Assembly: GCA_964537925.1 (NCBI GenBank)
Contig: CAZICV010000002.1
Coordinates: forward strand, 248,001-312,000
DNA from: SLDF01 sp964537925
Lineage (GTDB): Bacteria; Bacteroidota; Bacteroidia; Chitinophagales; Saprospiraceae
Reading direction: 5' to 3'
DNA length: 64,000 nt
The notes beneath the pieces are model-generated. The model saw only the letters and a program-made list of their open reading frames with translations. It was not told the origin of the DNA and did no database searches. Numbering within the stretch: the first letter of the stretch is position 1; every line of letters starts with the position of its first letter. The position numbers were made by a program, and so were the translations under genes. Positions 43,323-53,857 of this stretch are shown here, piece after piece.

Positions 43323-44624
43323 TTAATAAAACATACCTGCCAGGGCTGCCGTGAAGAAACAGGAGATCGTACCTGCCAGGAGCGCCCGTAGCCCGAACTC
43401 TGTCAGTGTCTTGCGCTGGCCCGGCGCCAATGCACCGATGCCGCCTATCTGTATGCCGATCGACGCAAAATTGGAAAAACCGCAAAGTGCATATGTGGTG
43501 ATGATGAGGGTCTTTTCGGAGAGCACGACGCCGGCATTGCGGATGTTGTTCATTTCTGCGTAGGCCACAAACTCGTTGATCACGGTCTTCTGCCCAAGTA
43601 GTTGTCCCACAAGCACAATGTCACCCTGCGGGACGCCCAGTATCCAGGCCACAGGCGCAAAGGCCAGCCCGAGGAGATAGGTAAATGTGAGTCCTTCGAA
43701 GCGCCCGCCGGTAGATTGCACGATCTGAGCATTGAGCCCCGTCCATTCGCCGACGGTGCCGAGCAGGAGTTGGTTGGCCATATAGATGAGCGCCGTGAAT
43801 ACGAGCAGCATGGCGCCTACATTGATGGCGAGTTTCAGACCGTCGGTGGTGCCCCGGGATATGGCATCCAGCAGGTTGTTGCCTATATCATCGCTCATTT
43901 CGAGTCGGTCGCTGAGCTGATCTTTGTTGACTTCCGGATAGAGCATTTTTGCCGCTACGATAGCCGCCGGGGCCGATATGATGGAGGCGGTTAGGAGGTG
44001 CTTGGCAAAGTATCGCTGCATCTCCGGGTCGTTGCCGCCCAGAAAGCCGACATAGGCCGCGAATACCCCTCCGGCGATCGTAGCCATCCCGCCCGCCATG
44101 AGACAGAGAATCTCGGACCTGGTCATCTTTTCGAGGTATGGTTTGATCACGAGCGGGGCTTCGGTCTGTCCCAGGAATATATTGGCCGCCGAAGCAAGGC
44201 TCTCCGGGCCACTCAGCCCCATTGTACGCGCCATGACCCACGCAAAGGCAAAAATGACTTTCTGGAGGATGCCGAAATAATACAGTATGGCAGAAAACGC
44301 GGAGAAGAATACTATTGTCGGCAGGACCTGGAAGGCAAAAATGTATCCGAAAGACTCCTGGTCCGCCACGATGCTGCCGAAAAGAAATCTCGCTCCTTCG
44401 GCCGAAAAACGGAGTATACCCTGAAAGAACCCCGCGATGATATCAAAGAATCCATTGATGAAAGGCACTTTCATGATCAGTACAAAGAGCACCAGCTGGC
44501 TCACCATACCCACGCTGACAAGTCTCCAGTCAATTGCTTTTCTGTTGGCGCTACAGGCATAACAGACAGCCAGGAGGAACAGGATTCCTGAAGTTCCCCG
44601 AAGGGTACTGATGAATAATTCCAT
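43323..44624 (-). CDS. nupC: Concentrative nucleoside transporter, NupC/CNT family
   Basis: Inner-membrane ion-coupled importer of nucleosides. 433 residues with about ten helices. CNT marks: GQTEAPLVIKPYLEKMTRSE (substrate-binding helix-turn), GGMATIAGGVFAAYV, GYIFAFQVLPTIVFFSAFSAILYYFG, QKTVINEFVAYAE, and CGFSNFASIGIQIGGIGAL. Divergent from the uridine kinase gene across 136 bases, so uptake and first phosphorylation of nucleosides share a control region. The S9 peptidase gene follows by 69 bases, likely on the same transcript. Confidence 0.93.
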   Translation of the reverse strand: MELFISTLRGTSGILFLLAVCYACSANRKAIDWRLVSVGMVSQLVLFVLIMKVPFINGFFDIIAGFFQGILRFSAEGARFLFGSIVADQESFGYIFAFQVLPTIVFFSAFSAILYYFGILQKVIFAFAWVMARTMGLSGPESLASAANIFLGQTEAPLVIKPYLEKMTRSEILCLMAGGMATIAGGVFAAYVGFLGGNDPEMQRYFAKHLLTASIISAPAAIVAAKMLYPEVNKDQLSDRLEMSDDIGNNLLDAISRGTTDGLKLAINVGAMLLVFTALIYMANQLLLGTVGEWTGLNAQIVQSTGGRFEGLTFTYLLGLAFAPVAWILGVPQGDIVLVGQLLGQKTVINEFVAYAEMNNIRNAGVVLSEKTLIITTYALCGFSNFASIGIQIGGIGALAPGQRKTLTEFGLRALLAGTISCFFTAALAGMFY

Positions 44625-44705
44625 CGGTTGAAGGTTCGTTTGAGCTTGTCCTAATCAAAGTTTGAGCAGCGTAAGTAAAGCATTTTGTACAGCTTTTTAC
44701 GTCAA

Positions 44706-44741
44706 TTTGAAGCATAAAATTCTGATCGTTTGATAATTTTG
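44706..44741 (+). promoter_or_regulatory. Candidate promoter for udk
   Basis: TTTG at 44706-44709 and TAATTTTG at 44734-44741, spacer 24 bases (one over the usual upper limit). The -7 match is exact, 19 bases before the ATG. Confidence 0.42.
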
Positions 44742-44760
44742 GGCCAAGAGCAACCGCATC

Positions 44761-45435
44761 ATGCAGAGTCCTTTCATCATTGGTATTACCGGAGGCAGTG
44801 GTTCCGGCAAGACTACTTTTATAAAGCGTCTTCGGTCGATGTTCACGGAAAGGGAACTGTGTATCATCTCTCAGGACGAATATTACCGCCCGCGCGACCA
44901 TCAGAAGACCGACGAGATAGGTATCCGCAACTTTGATCTCCCGTTCTCCATAGACCAGGATCATTTCATCCGGGATATACGCAGGATCTCATCCGGCCAG
45001 TTGGTACAAAAGCAGGAGTATACATTTAACAACGAGCAGAAGACTGCGGGTGTGATCAGCTATGAGCCGGCGCCGGTCATCATTGCGGAAGGGCTGTTTG
45101 TCTTTTTCAGCGAAGAGCTGCGGGATCTCATGGATCTCAAGATCTTCATCTACGCCAAAGAGAACCTCAAAGTGATACGCCGTATCAAACGGGATCAGTT
45201 GGAGCGCAACTACCCGCTTGAGGACGTACTGTACAGGTATGAAAACCATGTGATGCCGTCTTACGAGACATTTATCAAGCCGTTTATCCACGAAGCGGAC
45301 CTGGTCGTCAACAACAACAAGAACTTTGAGCGGGCGCTGGAGGTACTGAGCGGCTTCATAAGCAGCCGTTTGGTGGCGACAGCCGCATCAGCAGGGGAGC
45401 AGGATGCACAAGTGGCTCAGGTCACGATCAGATGA
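44761..45435 (+). CDS. udk: Uridine kinase
   Basis: Phosphorylates uridine/cytidine to the monophosphate, salvage pathway. 224 residues with P-loop GITGGSGSGKTTF, QDEYYRPRDHQ, the NFDLPFSID-QDHF substrate segment, and the catalytic-Arg helix RRIKRDQLERNYPLEDVLYRYENHVMPSYETFI. The C-terminal 25 residues are Ala/Ser-rich and not family-typical. Its last eight bases overlap the end of the convergent hypothetical gene. Confidence 0.93.
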   Translation: MQSPFIIGITGGSGSGKTTFIKRLRSMFTERELCIISQDEYYRPRDHQKTDEIGIRNFDLPFSIDQDHFIRDIRRISSGQLVQKQEYTFNNEQKTAGVISYEPAPVIIAEGLFVFFSEELRDLMDLKIFIYAKENLKVIRRIKRDQLERNYPLEDVLYRYENHVMPSYETFIKPFIHEADLVVNNNKNFERALEVLSGFISSRLVATAASAGEQDAQVAQVTIR

Positions 45436-45718
45436 TTTCCTCGAAGAGGTATTCCGGGCTATCTGTACCTGCTGAATGGTTGCGTGCCAGCGCCTGGACC
45501 ATGGCGTCGTGCATAGCCGTAAAACCTCGCTCTGCGACCTGCATGAACTCTGAGTCTATCAGCCTGATTATGTCTTCTACGGATTCGACCCCCAGATCCG
45601 GGCGGATCTTGAACGTCTGTTCGTAACGCGTATTCTCGATCTTGACGCTGTACTTACCGTCATACTGGAATATGGTGATCTTGAATTGCGGGTGGGGTAT
45701 ATCTCCTGCGATACGCAT
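45428..45718 (-). CDS. Conserved hypothetical protein, 96 aa
   Basis: I do not recognise this family with certainty. It is a cytoplasmic, soluble-looking protein: KITIFQYDGKYSVKIENTRYEQTFKIR, then DLGVESVEDIIRLIDSEFMQVAERGFTAMHDAM. It has good coding character and starts three bases after the DUF2520 stop, so it is the last gene of the ccmE-ccmF-DUF2520 run. Its end overlaps udk by eight bases. Confidence 0.65.
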   Translation of the reverse strand: MRIAGDIPHPQFKITIFQYDGKYSVKIENTRYEQTFKIRPDLGVESVEDIIRLIDSEFMQVAERGFTAMHDAMVQALARNHSAGTDSPEYLFEEII

Positions 45719-45721
45719 CTG

Positions 45722-46497
45722 TCATGTTTTTTGGTGCTGTTGGCGGATATAGCCGGTCATGAGGTCATACACTTCGCCGATGTACGGAGCGAAGCCGGAT
45801 AACATAGCCTGGTGCCGTTCGATGGTGTGCAGGTCATTTCGGACTGCCGGACCGGTCTGAGCCTGGTCCGGTGTGAGCGCTTTCAGTTTTTGTACGGTCT
45901 CGTCCAGCAATGGCCAGTACAAGTGAAAGGGGATGGACCTGGTCTTGAGCAGTTCCTGCGACATAGCTGCCAGCGCATTCGTGAAGTTGTTGATGAATAC
46001 CGCCGCCAGGTGCAGGAGTGGTCTGTCTGATTCATCTACATTATGTACATGTCCGGAGATACGCCCTGCCAGAGTGTGAAGCAGTAACTGGTCATCTGCA
46101 GATGAGGCGCTGCAGAAAAAGGGGACGATTTGAAGATCGACCTCTCTCCCTTCTGAAAAAGTCTGCAGCGGATAGAGCACGCCGAATCGGCTCGTATGAG
46201 GGCTTAGTTTTACCGTCTGAAAACTCCCGGACGTGTGTACCAGCAAGGCGCCGCTACCGGAGATCATGGCGGCTGCAGATTCTATACTGTCGTCATTTAC
46301 AGCCAGTATCCACAGATCAGCATGGACGGATGAAAGCTCCGCGGGGCTCCCGAGCGCCAGGGCCCCTGTCTCGTCGGCGAGTCGGCTGGCTCGCTCCGGT
46401 GTACGGCTATACAGATAGCTGACCGGAACACCCTGTGCCGAGAATGCCCTGGCCAGAGCCGAACCTACTCTGCCGCATCCGATGATCCCGATCCTGG

Positions 46498-46501
<4 letters not shown>
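45722..46501 (-). CDS. DUF2520/Rossmann-like NADP-binding oxidoreductase
   Basis: About 259 residues from a TTG start at 46501 that overlaps the ccmF stop (TTGA), preceded by AAGGAAA as ribosome-binding site; an earlier in-frame ATG at 46573 lies deep in ccmF and adds a non-family N-terminus. Motifs: RIGIIGCGRVGSALARAFSAQG (dinucleotide loop), YSRTPERA, WILAVNDDSI, VHTSGSF, and GVLYPLQTFSEG with HLAAVFINNFTNAL. This matches the DUF2520/NADP oxidoreductase family, related to ketopantoate and pyrroline carboxylate reductases; the substrate is unknown. Confidence 0.85.
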
Positions 46502-49338
<2,837 letters not shown>

Positions 49339-49387
49339 GCTGTGTTCAACCTTTCTGTATTGTTTTCAATCGGGAGCGAAGCAGCTG

Positions 49388-49798
49388 TCAGATGCTGCTT
49401 GTCTGTTCGGATTTGATGTATATCTCTTCGTCTTTGTATTTGGAAGGGCATTTCATCAGCATATCCTTGGCTACAAATACATCGTCCTTCATATTACCGG
49501 TGACGACTATCTGTTCGCTGAGCTCAAAATCCTGGGGCTTTTTGGACAGGAAGATCACTTTTTTCTCTTCACCATCAGCGTCTGTCATATAGAAGCTGAA
49601 ATAGTTGGGGTCCTTTATCGGATCGTAGTGCATTTCCTTTTCTTTGGCCAGTTGGCCTACGATTTTCACATCCGTATTGCCGGCGGCAGCCTGGGCAAAA
49701 GTACTATAGGTACTCATGTCTTTGGAAGCAGAGATCAACAAGACGATGGCCCCTATGATGAGCAGGCCGGCTACTATATGTATCTTTCTGATTTTCAT
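49388..49798 (-). CDS. ccmE: Cytochrome c maturation protein CcmE, CxxxY variant
   Basis: Periplasmic heme chaperone, anchored by one N-terminal helix (IHIVAGLLIIGAIVLLI). 136 residues; beta-barrel core with GQLAKEKEMHYDP, FYMTDADGEEKKVIF, and GNMKDDVFVAKDMLMKCPSKY. The usual heme-binding His in HxxxY is replaced by Cys (KCPSKY), the CxxxY form I recall from Desulfovibrio and archaea. It precedes ccmF by 49 bases, which places heme chaperone and heme lyase in one operon. Confidence 0.85.
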   Translation of the reverse strand: MKIRKIHIVAGLLIIGAIVLLISASKDMSTYSTFAQAAAGNTDVKIVGQLAKEKEMHYDPIKDPNYFSFYMTDADGEEKKVIFLSKKPQDFELSEQIVVTGNMKDDVFVAKDMLMKCPSKYKDEEIYIKSEQTSSI

Positions 49799-49928
49799 GC
49801 ACTACGGTGAATTGTATATACAAAGGTACTTTATTTGGAAGCAGTAACTGTCGGCTCCCGGTAAATTTTTAGGTAGCCTGCCTTGTTAATTGCAATCATA
49901 TTCGCGTTTATTTTTATATGTTTTGTGC

Positions 49929-49936
49929 TAGTTTTG
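49929..49936 (+). promoter_or_regulatory. Candidate -7 element for ftsE
   Basis: TAGTTTTG, exact TAnnTTTG match, 20 bases before the ATG at 49957. No TTG at a standard -33 distance. Confidence 0.4.
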
Positions 49937-49956
49937 TGTACTGAAAGACATATATC

Positions 49957-50679
49957 ATGCAGGAACAAGACTATATCGTCGAGCTGGATCGCTGCGATAT
50001 TTATCAAGGCAAACTATTGGTGCTCAACCAGGTAGATCTCCGGATAAGACAGGGGGAGTTTGTGTACCTTATAGGCAAGACCGGGTCCGGGAAATCCAGT
50101 CTTCTGAAAACCCTCTATGGCGCTTTGCCGCTTAAGCAGGGGAAGGGGATAGTGGCCGGTATGGATCTCTCCAGGATCAGGCCGTCCAAAATGTACCTGT
50201 TGAGACGCAAACTCGGTATGGTCTTCCAGGATTTCCTGCTGCTTAACGACAGGAGTGTACTTCAGAACCTGCTCTTTGCCCTGCGCGCTATGGGCTGGAA
50301 GGATAAGAAGGCGATGGAAAAACGTGCAGAGGAAGTACTAGAGAGCGTAGGGCTCAAGTATGTCGGACACAAGCTTCCTCACGAACTGTCAGGAGGAGAA
50401 CAGCAGCGCGTGGCGGTGGCCCGTTCCATACTCAATAAGCCGGCACTGTTGATTGCCGACGAGCCTACAGGTAATCTCGATCCGGACACATCAGGGGACA
50501 TACTCCGCCTGATCCTGCGGCTCGCAGAAGAAGAGCGGACGGCTGTACTATTTGCCACACATGATTACCGGCTCATGGAAGAGTTTCCCGCCCGGTTGAT
50601 CCGCTGCCAGCAACATACTATACAGGAGGATGAATCTATCTATGCGCCGCTGGCAAGACCTTCCGAAGAAGAGGAGTGA
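49957..50679 (+). CDS. ftsE: Cell-division ABC ATPase FtsE
   Basis: Cytoplasmic ATPase that with FtsX controls periplasmic cell-wall hydrolysis at the division site. 240 residues: Walker A GKTGSGKSSLLKTL, Q-loop GMVFQDFLLLNDRSVLQN, signature LSGGEQQRVAVARS, Walker B LLIADEPTGNLDPD, H-loop ATHDYRL. The C-terminal tail (EDESIYAPLARPSEEEE) is acidic. No ftsX is adjacent; in Bacteroidota the two genes are often separate. Convergent with the histidine kinase gene 13 bases away. Confidence 0.9.
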   Translation: MQEQDYIVELDRCDIYQGKLLVLNQVDLRIRQGEFVYLIGKTGSGKSSLLKTLYGALPLKQGKGIVAGMDLSRIRPSKMYLLRRKLGMVFQDFLLLNDRSVLQNLLFALRAMGWKDKKAMEKRAEEVLESVGLKYVGHKLPHELSGGEQQRVAVARSILNKPALLIADEPTGNLDPDTSGDILRLILRLAEEERTAVLFATHDYRLMEEFPARLIRCQQHTIQEDESIYAPLARPSEEEE

Positions 50680-50692
50680 GCGCCACTATGCT

Positions 50693-52807
50693 TTAGCGGA
50701 CCAGCGGCAGCTCTATAAAGAATGTAGTGCCTGAACCCTCCGTCGACTCGAGCCATATATGTCCGTCGTGCTCTTCGACTATCTGGCGTGTTATGGACAG
50801 GCCGAGACCAAACGACTGCTCCCCGGAGGTGCCTTGCCTTTTAGCTTTTGTGAATGCTTCGAAGATCTGATCTCTGATCTCTTCAGGTATACCTATTCCT
50901 TCGTCAGAGACCGATATACGTACAGTGCTTTCGGCGGTCTGTTCCAGGGAAACATATATTTTTTTGCCCATTGGGCTGAACTTGATCGCATTACCTATTA
51001 AGTTATTGATTGCCCGCCAGAGACGGTCCGGATGGAGTGGCGCTATTACAGGGTAGGGAGCATTGAGTTCAATATATTGTTGTTTTTCATTTGCGTTGAA
51101 CTGCATGAGGCTGACACAGTTGGTCAACAGTTGCCTCAGATCGGTTAGCGGCCTTGCAGTATCGGTACGTTGCCGTTCCAGGTCGACCATCATCAGTTCA
51201 TCGATCAGTTGGAGCGAATGGCGACTGGAAGCCTGGATGAGCTCTATCATCTCTCTTTCGCCGTCGTTCTCTTTGCGGTCGTGCAACATAAGTGATGTGA
51301 ACCCCAGGATACCATGGATAGGGTTGCGCAGGTCATGGGCGACTACTTTCAGGATACGGGATATGGCGCGTTGATTTTTTTCGAGCGATTCATTCTGTGT
51401 GCGGATTTTCTCGTTTAGCGACTGCAGCTCCTGAATATGCTGCTTCGATCGCCGGGCGTTGCGAGACAATAGAATCAGTATGATCGCGGTGAGTATCGCG
51501 ATTACGCCGAATACGATCAGGTATATGCTCTTGGTCTCGCTTGCTTTTTTGAGCCGGGTGATGGCATGGTCTTGTTCAAGCTTCTGAAACTCTTTATCTA
51601 TGGACAGGTTGTTCAGCCCGGCTGTCTGTCCGGCCAGTGAGTCTCTGAAGGCAATGTAAGACTGGAGACTTTTATAGGCTTCCGTGATCTGGCCGGTTTG
51701 GTCCAGGAATTTCCATCTCAGCTTGTGCCAGTTGAGTTCAGGCTGAGGGTAGTGGGCGTTGGCGTCCAGCCATCTTCTCAATTCCGTCAGTGCCCATGCT
51801 GTTTTGTCATACAGGCCTGTCTCCAGGTATAACTCTATGAGTGAAGCCAATGCATTTTGCGCTGATCCGGGATTAGTGCCGCTCCGCGTGCTGATCGCGA
51901 TGTCTTTCTGCAACATTCGTTCCGCGGTGGCTGTGTCACCGCACATCAGGTATGCCGCAGACATATTACCGTACAAAAGGGCCTTGATGCTTTCCAGTTC
52001 GGACGTATGCTCAGGGGAGAAATCTTTTTGCTCTTCAGCTAAACTGATCGCGCGATCGAAGTAGTGAAATGTGCTGTCCGGGTTTTTCAGCCGCTGATAG
52101 CTCAGACCTATATTGTTGAGCTGCATCAGGTAGTGGCTGAATGTGCTGAAGTCAAATACTTCGATACAGGCCGATATTCCACTGATCGACTCCTTGAAAT
52201 AAACGATGGCCTGTTGATATTTTCCCTGGTCGTATTTGAGGCCTCCCATCCGGCCGCTGTAAATACTCCCGAAGTAGCAAGCCTCCGGTACCTGCTGTTT
52301 CAGCAACCTGCCCTGATAATAATAATGGAAAGCTGTTTCGTATTCCTTTTGCCTGAATAGAGCATCTCCCTTGGCCAATAAGGCCATGCCATATACCGAA
52401 GCCCACTGTTTGTCGTCGGTTTTGTCCTGTAATAGCCACAGGATACTATCGGTGTAGACCTGGGAGTCTTGCTGGTTTTTACGCGCAAAGCAAGCCTGCA
52501 GATATTCATACTTCCTATAACGTTCTGCAACGGTTGGTTTATTCAGCCGGTTGTATACCGAATCCAGGAAACCTTGTACTTCAGTGAGCTGCAGGGAGAC
52601 CTCACACAGGCTGTCTGCTTGCTTGTAGATCCCTTCGAGATACGCTTTACGAGCCCCATCATTTACCGGCTGCCGGCAGCCAACAGAAACTGCGATCGCT
52701 GTGAGGATGAGTACATATAGCACTGAATTGCGGTTGCAGATATGCCCAATACCCATATCGCTCTTTGTCGCAATAAAGATATTCTTCTTTTTGTCTTGAT
52801 TTACCAT
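50693..52807 (-). CDS. TPR-sensor histidine kinase, orphan
   Basis: Signal-transducing kinase of 704 residues. An N-terminal hydrophobic stretch ends VSVGC (possible lipoprotein or uncleaved anchor), then periplasmic TPR repeats over residues about 60-370 (ALLYGNMSAAYLMCGDTATAERML and similar), one membrane helix (YLIVFGVIAILTAIILIL), a coiled coil, HisKA with H-box VVAHDLRNPIHGILGF, and HATPase with NNLIGNAIKFSPMG, DEGIGIPEE and FGLGLSITRQIVEEHDG. This TPR-HK layout is frequent in Bacteroidota. No response regulator is adjacent. Start alternative: Met18. Confidence 0.88.
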   Translation of the reverse strand: MVNQDKKKNIFIATKSDMGIGHICNRNSVLYVLILTAIAVSVGCRQPVNDGARKAYLEGIYKQADSLCEVSLQLTEVQGFLDSVYNRLNKPTVAERYRKYEYLQACFARKNQQDSQVYTDSILWLLQDKTDDKQWASVYGMALLAKGDALFRQKEYETAFHYYYQGRLLKQQVPEACYFGSIYSGRMGGLKYDQGKYQQAIVYFKESISGISACIEVFDFSTFSHYLMQLNNIGLSYQRLKNPDSTFHYFDRAISLAEEQKDFSPEHTSELESIKALLYGNMSAAYLMCGDTATAERMLQKDIAISTRSGTNPGSAQNALASLIELYLETGLYDKTAWALTELRRWLDANAHYPQPELNWHKLRWKFLDQTGQITEAYKSLQSYIAFRDSLAGQTAGLNNLSIDKEFQKLEQDHAITRLKKASETKSIYLIVFGVIAILTAIILILLSRNARRSKQHIQELQSLNEKIRTQNESLEKNQRAISRILKVVAHDLRNPIHGILGFTSLMLHDRKENDGEREMIELIQASSRHSLQLIDELMMVDLERQRTDTARPLTDLRQLLTNCVSLMQFNANEKQQYIELNAPYPVIAPLHPDRLWRAINNLIGNAIKFSPMGKKIYVSLEQTAESTVRISVSDEGIGIPEEIRDQIFEAFTKAKRQGTSGEQSFGLGLSITRQIVEEHDGHIWLESTEGSGTTFFIELPLVR

Positions 52808-52921
52808 GCTATCCAGTGGCCTGGTTTATCGGACCTTGTACTTGCGCAGGCATTGTCTCAGATCTTGCCAGTATAGATATTGTGATTTTCGCACAAATAT
52901 CGTCCCAGCCCTCCTTTCCGC

Positions 52922-53019
52922 TATACTTTGTCAGTAAATTGGCTTAAATTGGATTGGTTAATTGTGTGTTACAGCATTTAAATGGGTAGAAGGCCCGGTA
53001 TTGCGCCGGGCTTTCTTTT
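52922..53019 (+). ncRNA. Possible small RNA ahead of satD, ending in terminator hairpin
   Basis: GCCCGG (52993-52998) pairs with CCGGGC (53006-53011), extended by A-T pairs, seven-base loop, then TTTCTTTTT. This is a plus-strand rho-independent terminator with no plus-strand gene upstream closer than ftsE, which is cut off by a convergent gene. A promoter-like TATACTTTG lies at 52922-52930. A short transcript of about 85-95 nt would fit. The alternative is a leader attenuator for satD or a stray hairpin. Inference only. Confidence 0.3.
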
Positions 53020-53083
53020 TAGTTTGACTGACACACCTGTAGTATTTACTTAAGCACCAGTACAAGGCAGAGAAACAGGTGAA

Positions 53084-53170
53084 AAATATAACCCTGCAGG
53101 CTTATAAAGATAAAATATAACCCTGTAGACTTATAACTTGCAAATATAAGCCCTTGGACTTATATTTGAG
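53084..53170 (+). repeat. Three 29-base tandem operator-like dyads ahead of satD
   Basis: Units start at 53084, 53113 and 53142. Each holds TATAA, ten bases, TTATA as an inverted pair: 53087-53091/53102-53106, 53116-53120/53131-53135, 53145-53149/53160-53164. Units 1 and 2 match at 22 of their first 24 positions. Unit 3 forms a perfect 10-base inverted repeat CAAATATAAG / CTTATATTTG (53141-53150, 53159-53168). The period is exactly 29 bases, about 2.8 helical turns. A dimeric DNA-binding protein bound in a row is the likely reading. Confidence 0.85.
53138..53168 (+). promoter_or_regulatory. satD promoter, covered by the third operator dyad
   Basis: TTG at 53138-53140, 20-base spacer, TATATTTG at 53161-53168 (exact TAnnTTTG). 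Start codon 15 bases on, with GAGG at 53168-53171 near it. The spacer and -7 box coincide with operator unit 3, so a bound regulator would block RNA polymerase. Confidence 0.72.
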
Positions 53171-53182
53171 GAAAATAAAACC

Positions 53183-53854
53183 ATGGAAGCCGTACTCACA
53201 GCAGACATGATCGACTCCAGCCAATACCCGGCCGATCTGTTAGAGCAATTAATCCAGGTATTGCAGGACGAGTCCAGGCTTCTGGACGAAGAAGACGGAA
53301 GTATACGGACATTCGGCATCTGGAGAGGAGACAGTTTTCAGGCAGAGTTGTTATTCCCGGGAGACGCCCTTTCCGTAGCGCTGCGGTTTTACGCCCGTGT
53401 ACGTAGTATGGTGCTGCCTTCCCAACCGAAGCAAAGCCTGGGAGCCTCAAAGTCCCCTGCCGATATACGTATCGGCATCGGGCTGGGTGAAGCCACTCTC
53501 CAGCGCAATATGGTAGCAGAGTCAAACGGGCCGGTATACTGGAGCTCGGGCTCTGAGCTGGACCGGCTCAAGAAGAAAGACATCCGGCTGGGTATCCGTA
53601 CACCCTATCCTGAGTTAGATGCAGAGTTCAAAGTGCATACTACCTTACTTGACTATATACTGGTACGGTGGTCTGTGGCTTCCGCTGAAGCCGTATACTG
53701 GTTGCTGAGAGGGCGCAATGAGACAGAGATAGCTGATATACTCGGCATATCTCAGCCAGCCGTCAATGCACGCAAGAAAGCCTCGGGATGGGAAGGTATT
53801 CAGGCCATGATCGAAAGATTTGAAGACCGTATTCGTACACTCCAATACTCCTGA
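53183..53854 (+). CDS. SatD family protein, C-terminal helix-turn-helix
   Basis: 223 residues, soluble. N-terminal module: AVLTADMIDSSQYPAD, RTFGIWRGDSFQAEL, and IRIGIGLGEATLQ; the order D-I-D, R-G-D-x-F and R-x-G-I-x-x-G-E echoes the metal and substrate strands of class III nucleotide cyclases, an inference from spacing. The C-terminal part holds a helix-turn-helix: TEIADILGISQPAVNARKKASGW, so DNA binding is expected. It starts 15 bases after a promoter overlapped by three phased dyads and is followed by the DUF3307 gene after three bases; SatD-DUF3307 is a recurring pair. Autoregulation is inferred. Confidence 0.8.
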   Translation: MEAVLTADMIDSSQYPADLLEQLIQVLQDESRLLDEEDGSIRTFGIWRGDSFQAELLFPGDALSVALRFYARVRSMVLPSQPKQSLGASKSPADIRIGIGLGEATLQRNMVAESNGPVYWSSGSELDRLKKKDIRLGIRTPYPELDAEFKVHTTLLDYILVRWSVASAEAVYWLLRGRNETEIADILGISQPAVNARKKASGWEGIQAMIERFEDRIRTLQYS

Positions 53855-53857
53855 GAT

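Larger units (their letters stand above)
52808..53182. other. Divergent intergenic region: orphan terminator and satD operators
   Basis: 375 bases between the TPR-kinase gene and satD. From left: about 110 bases without recognised signals; TATACTTTG at 52922-52930; a plus-strand terminator hairpin at 52991-53019 with no annotated plus-strand gene ahead of it; then three 29-base-phased operator-like repeats (53084-53170) running into the satD promoter. No coding frame of note. Confidence 0.6.

Noticed and set aside
53084..53170. Considered as a minimal CRISPR array
   Set aside because: Repeats touch each other with no spacers of constant length, and each is a dyad placed over a promoter; no cas genes.
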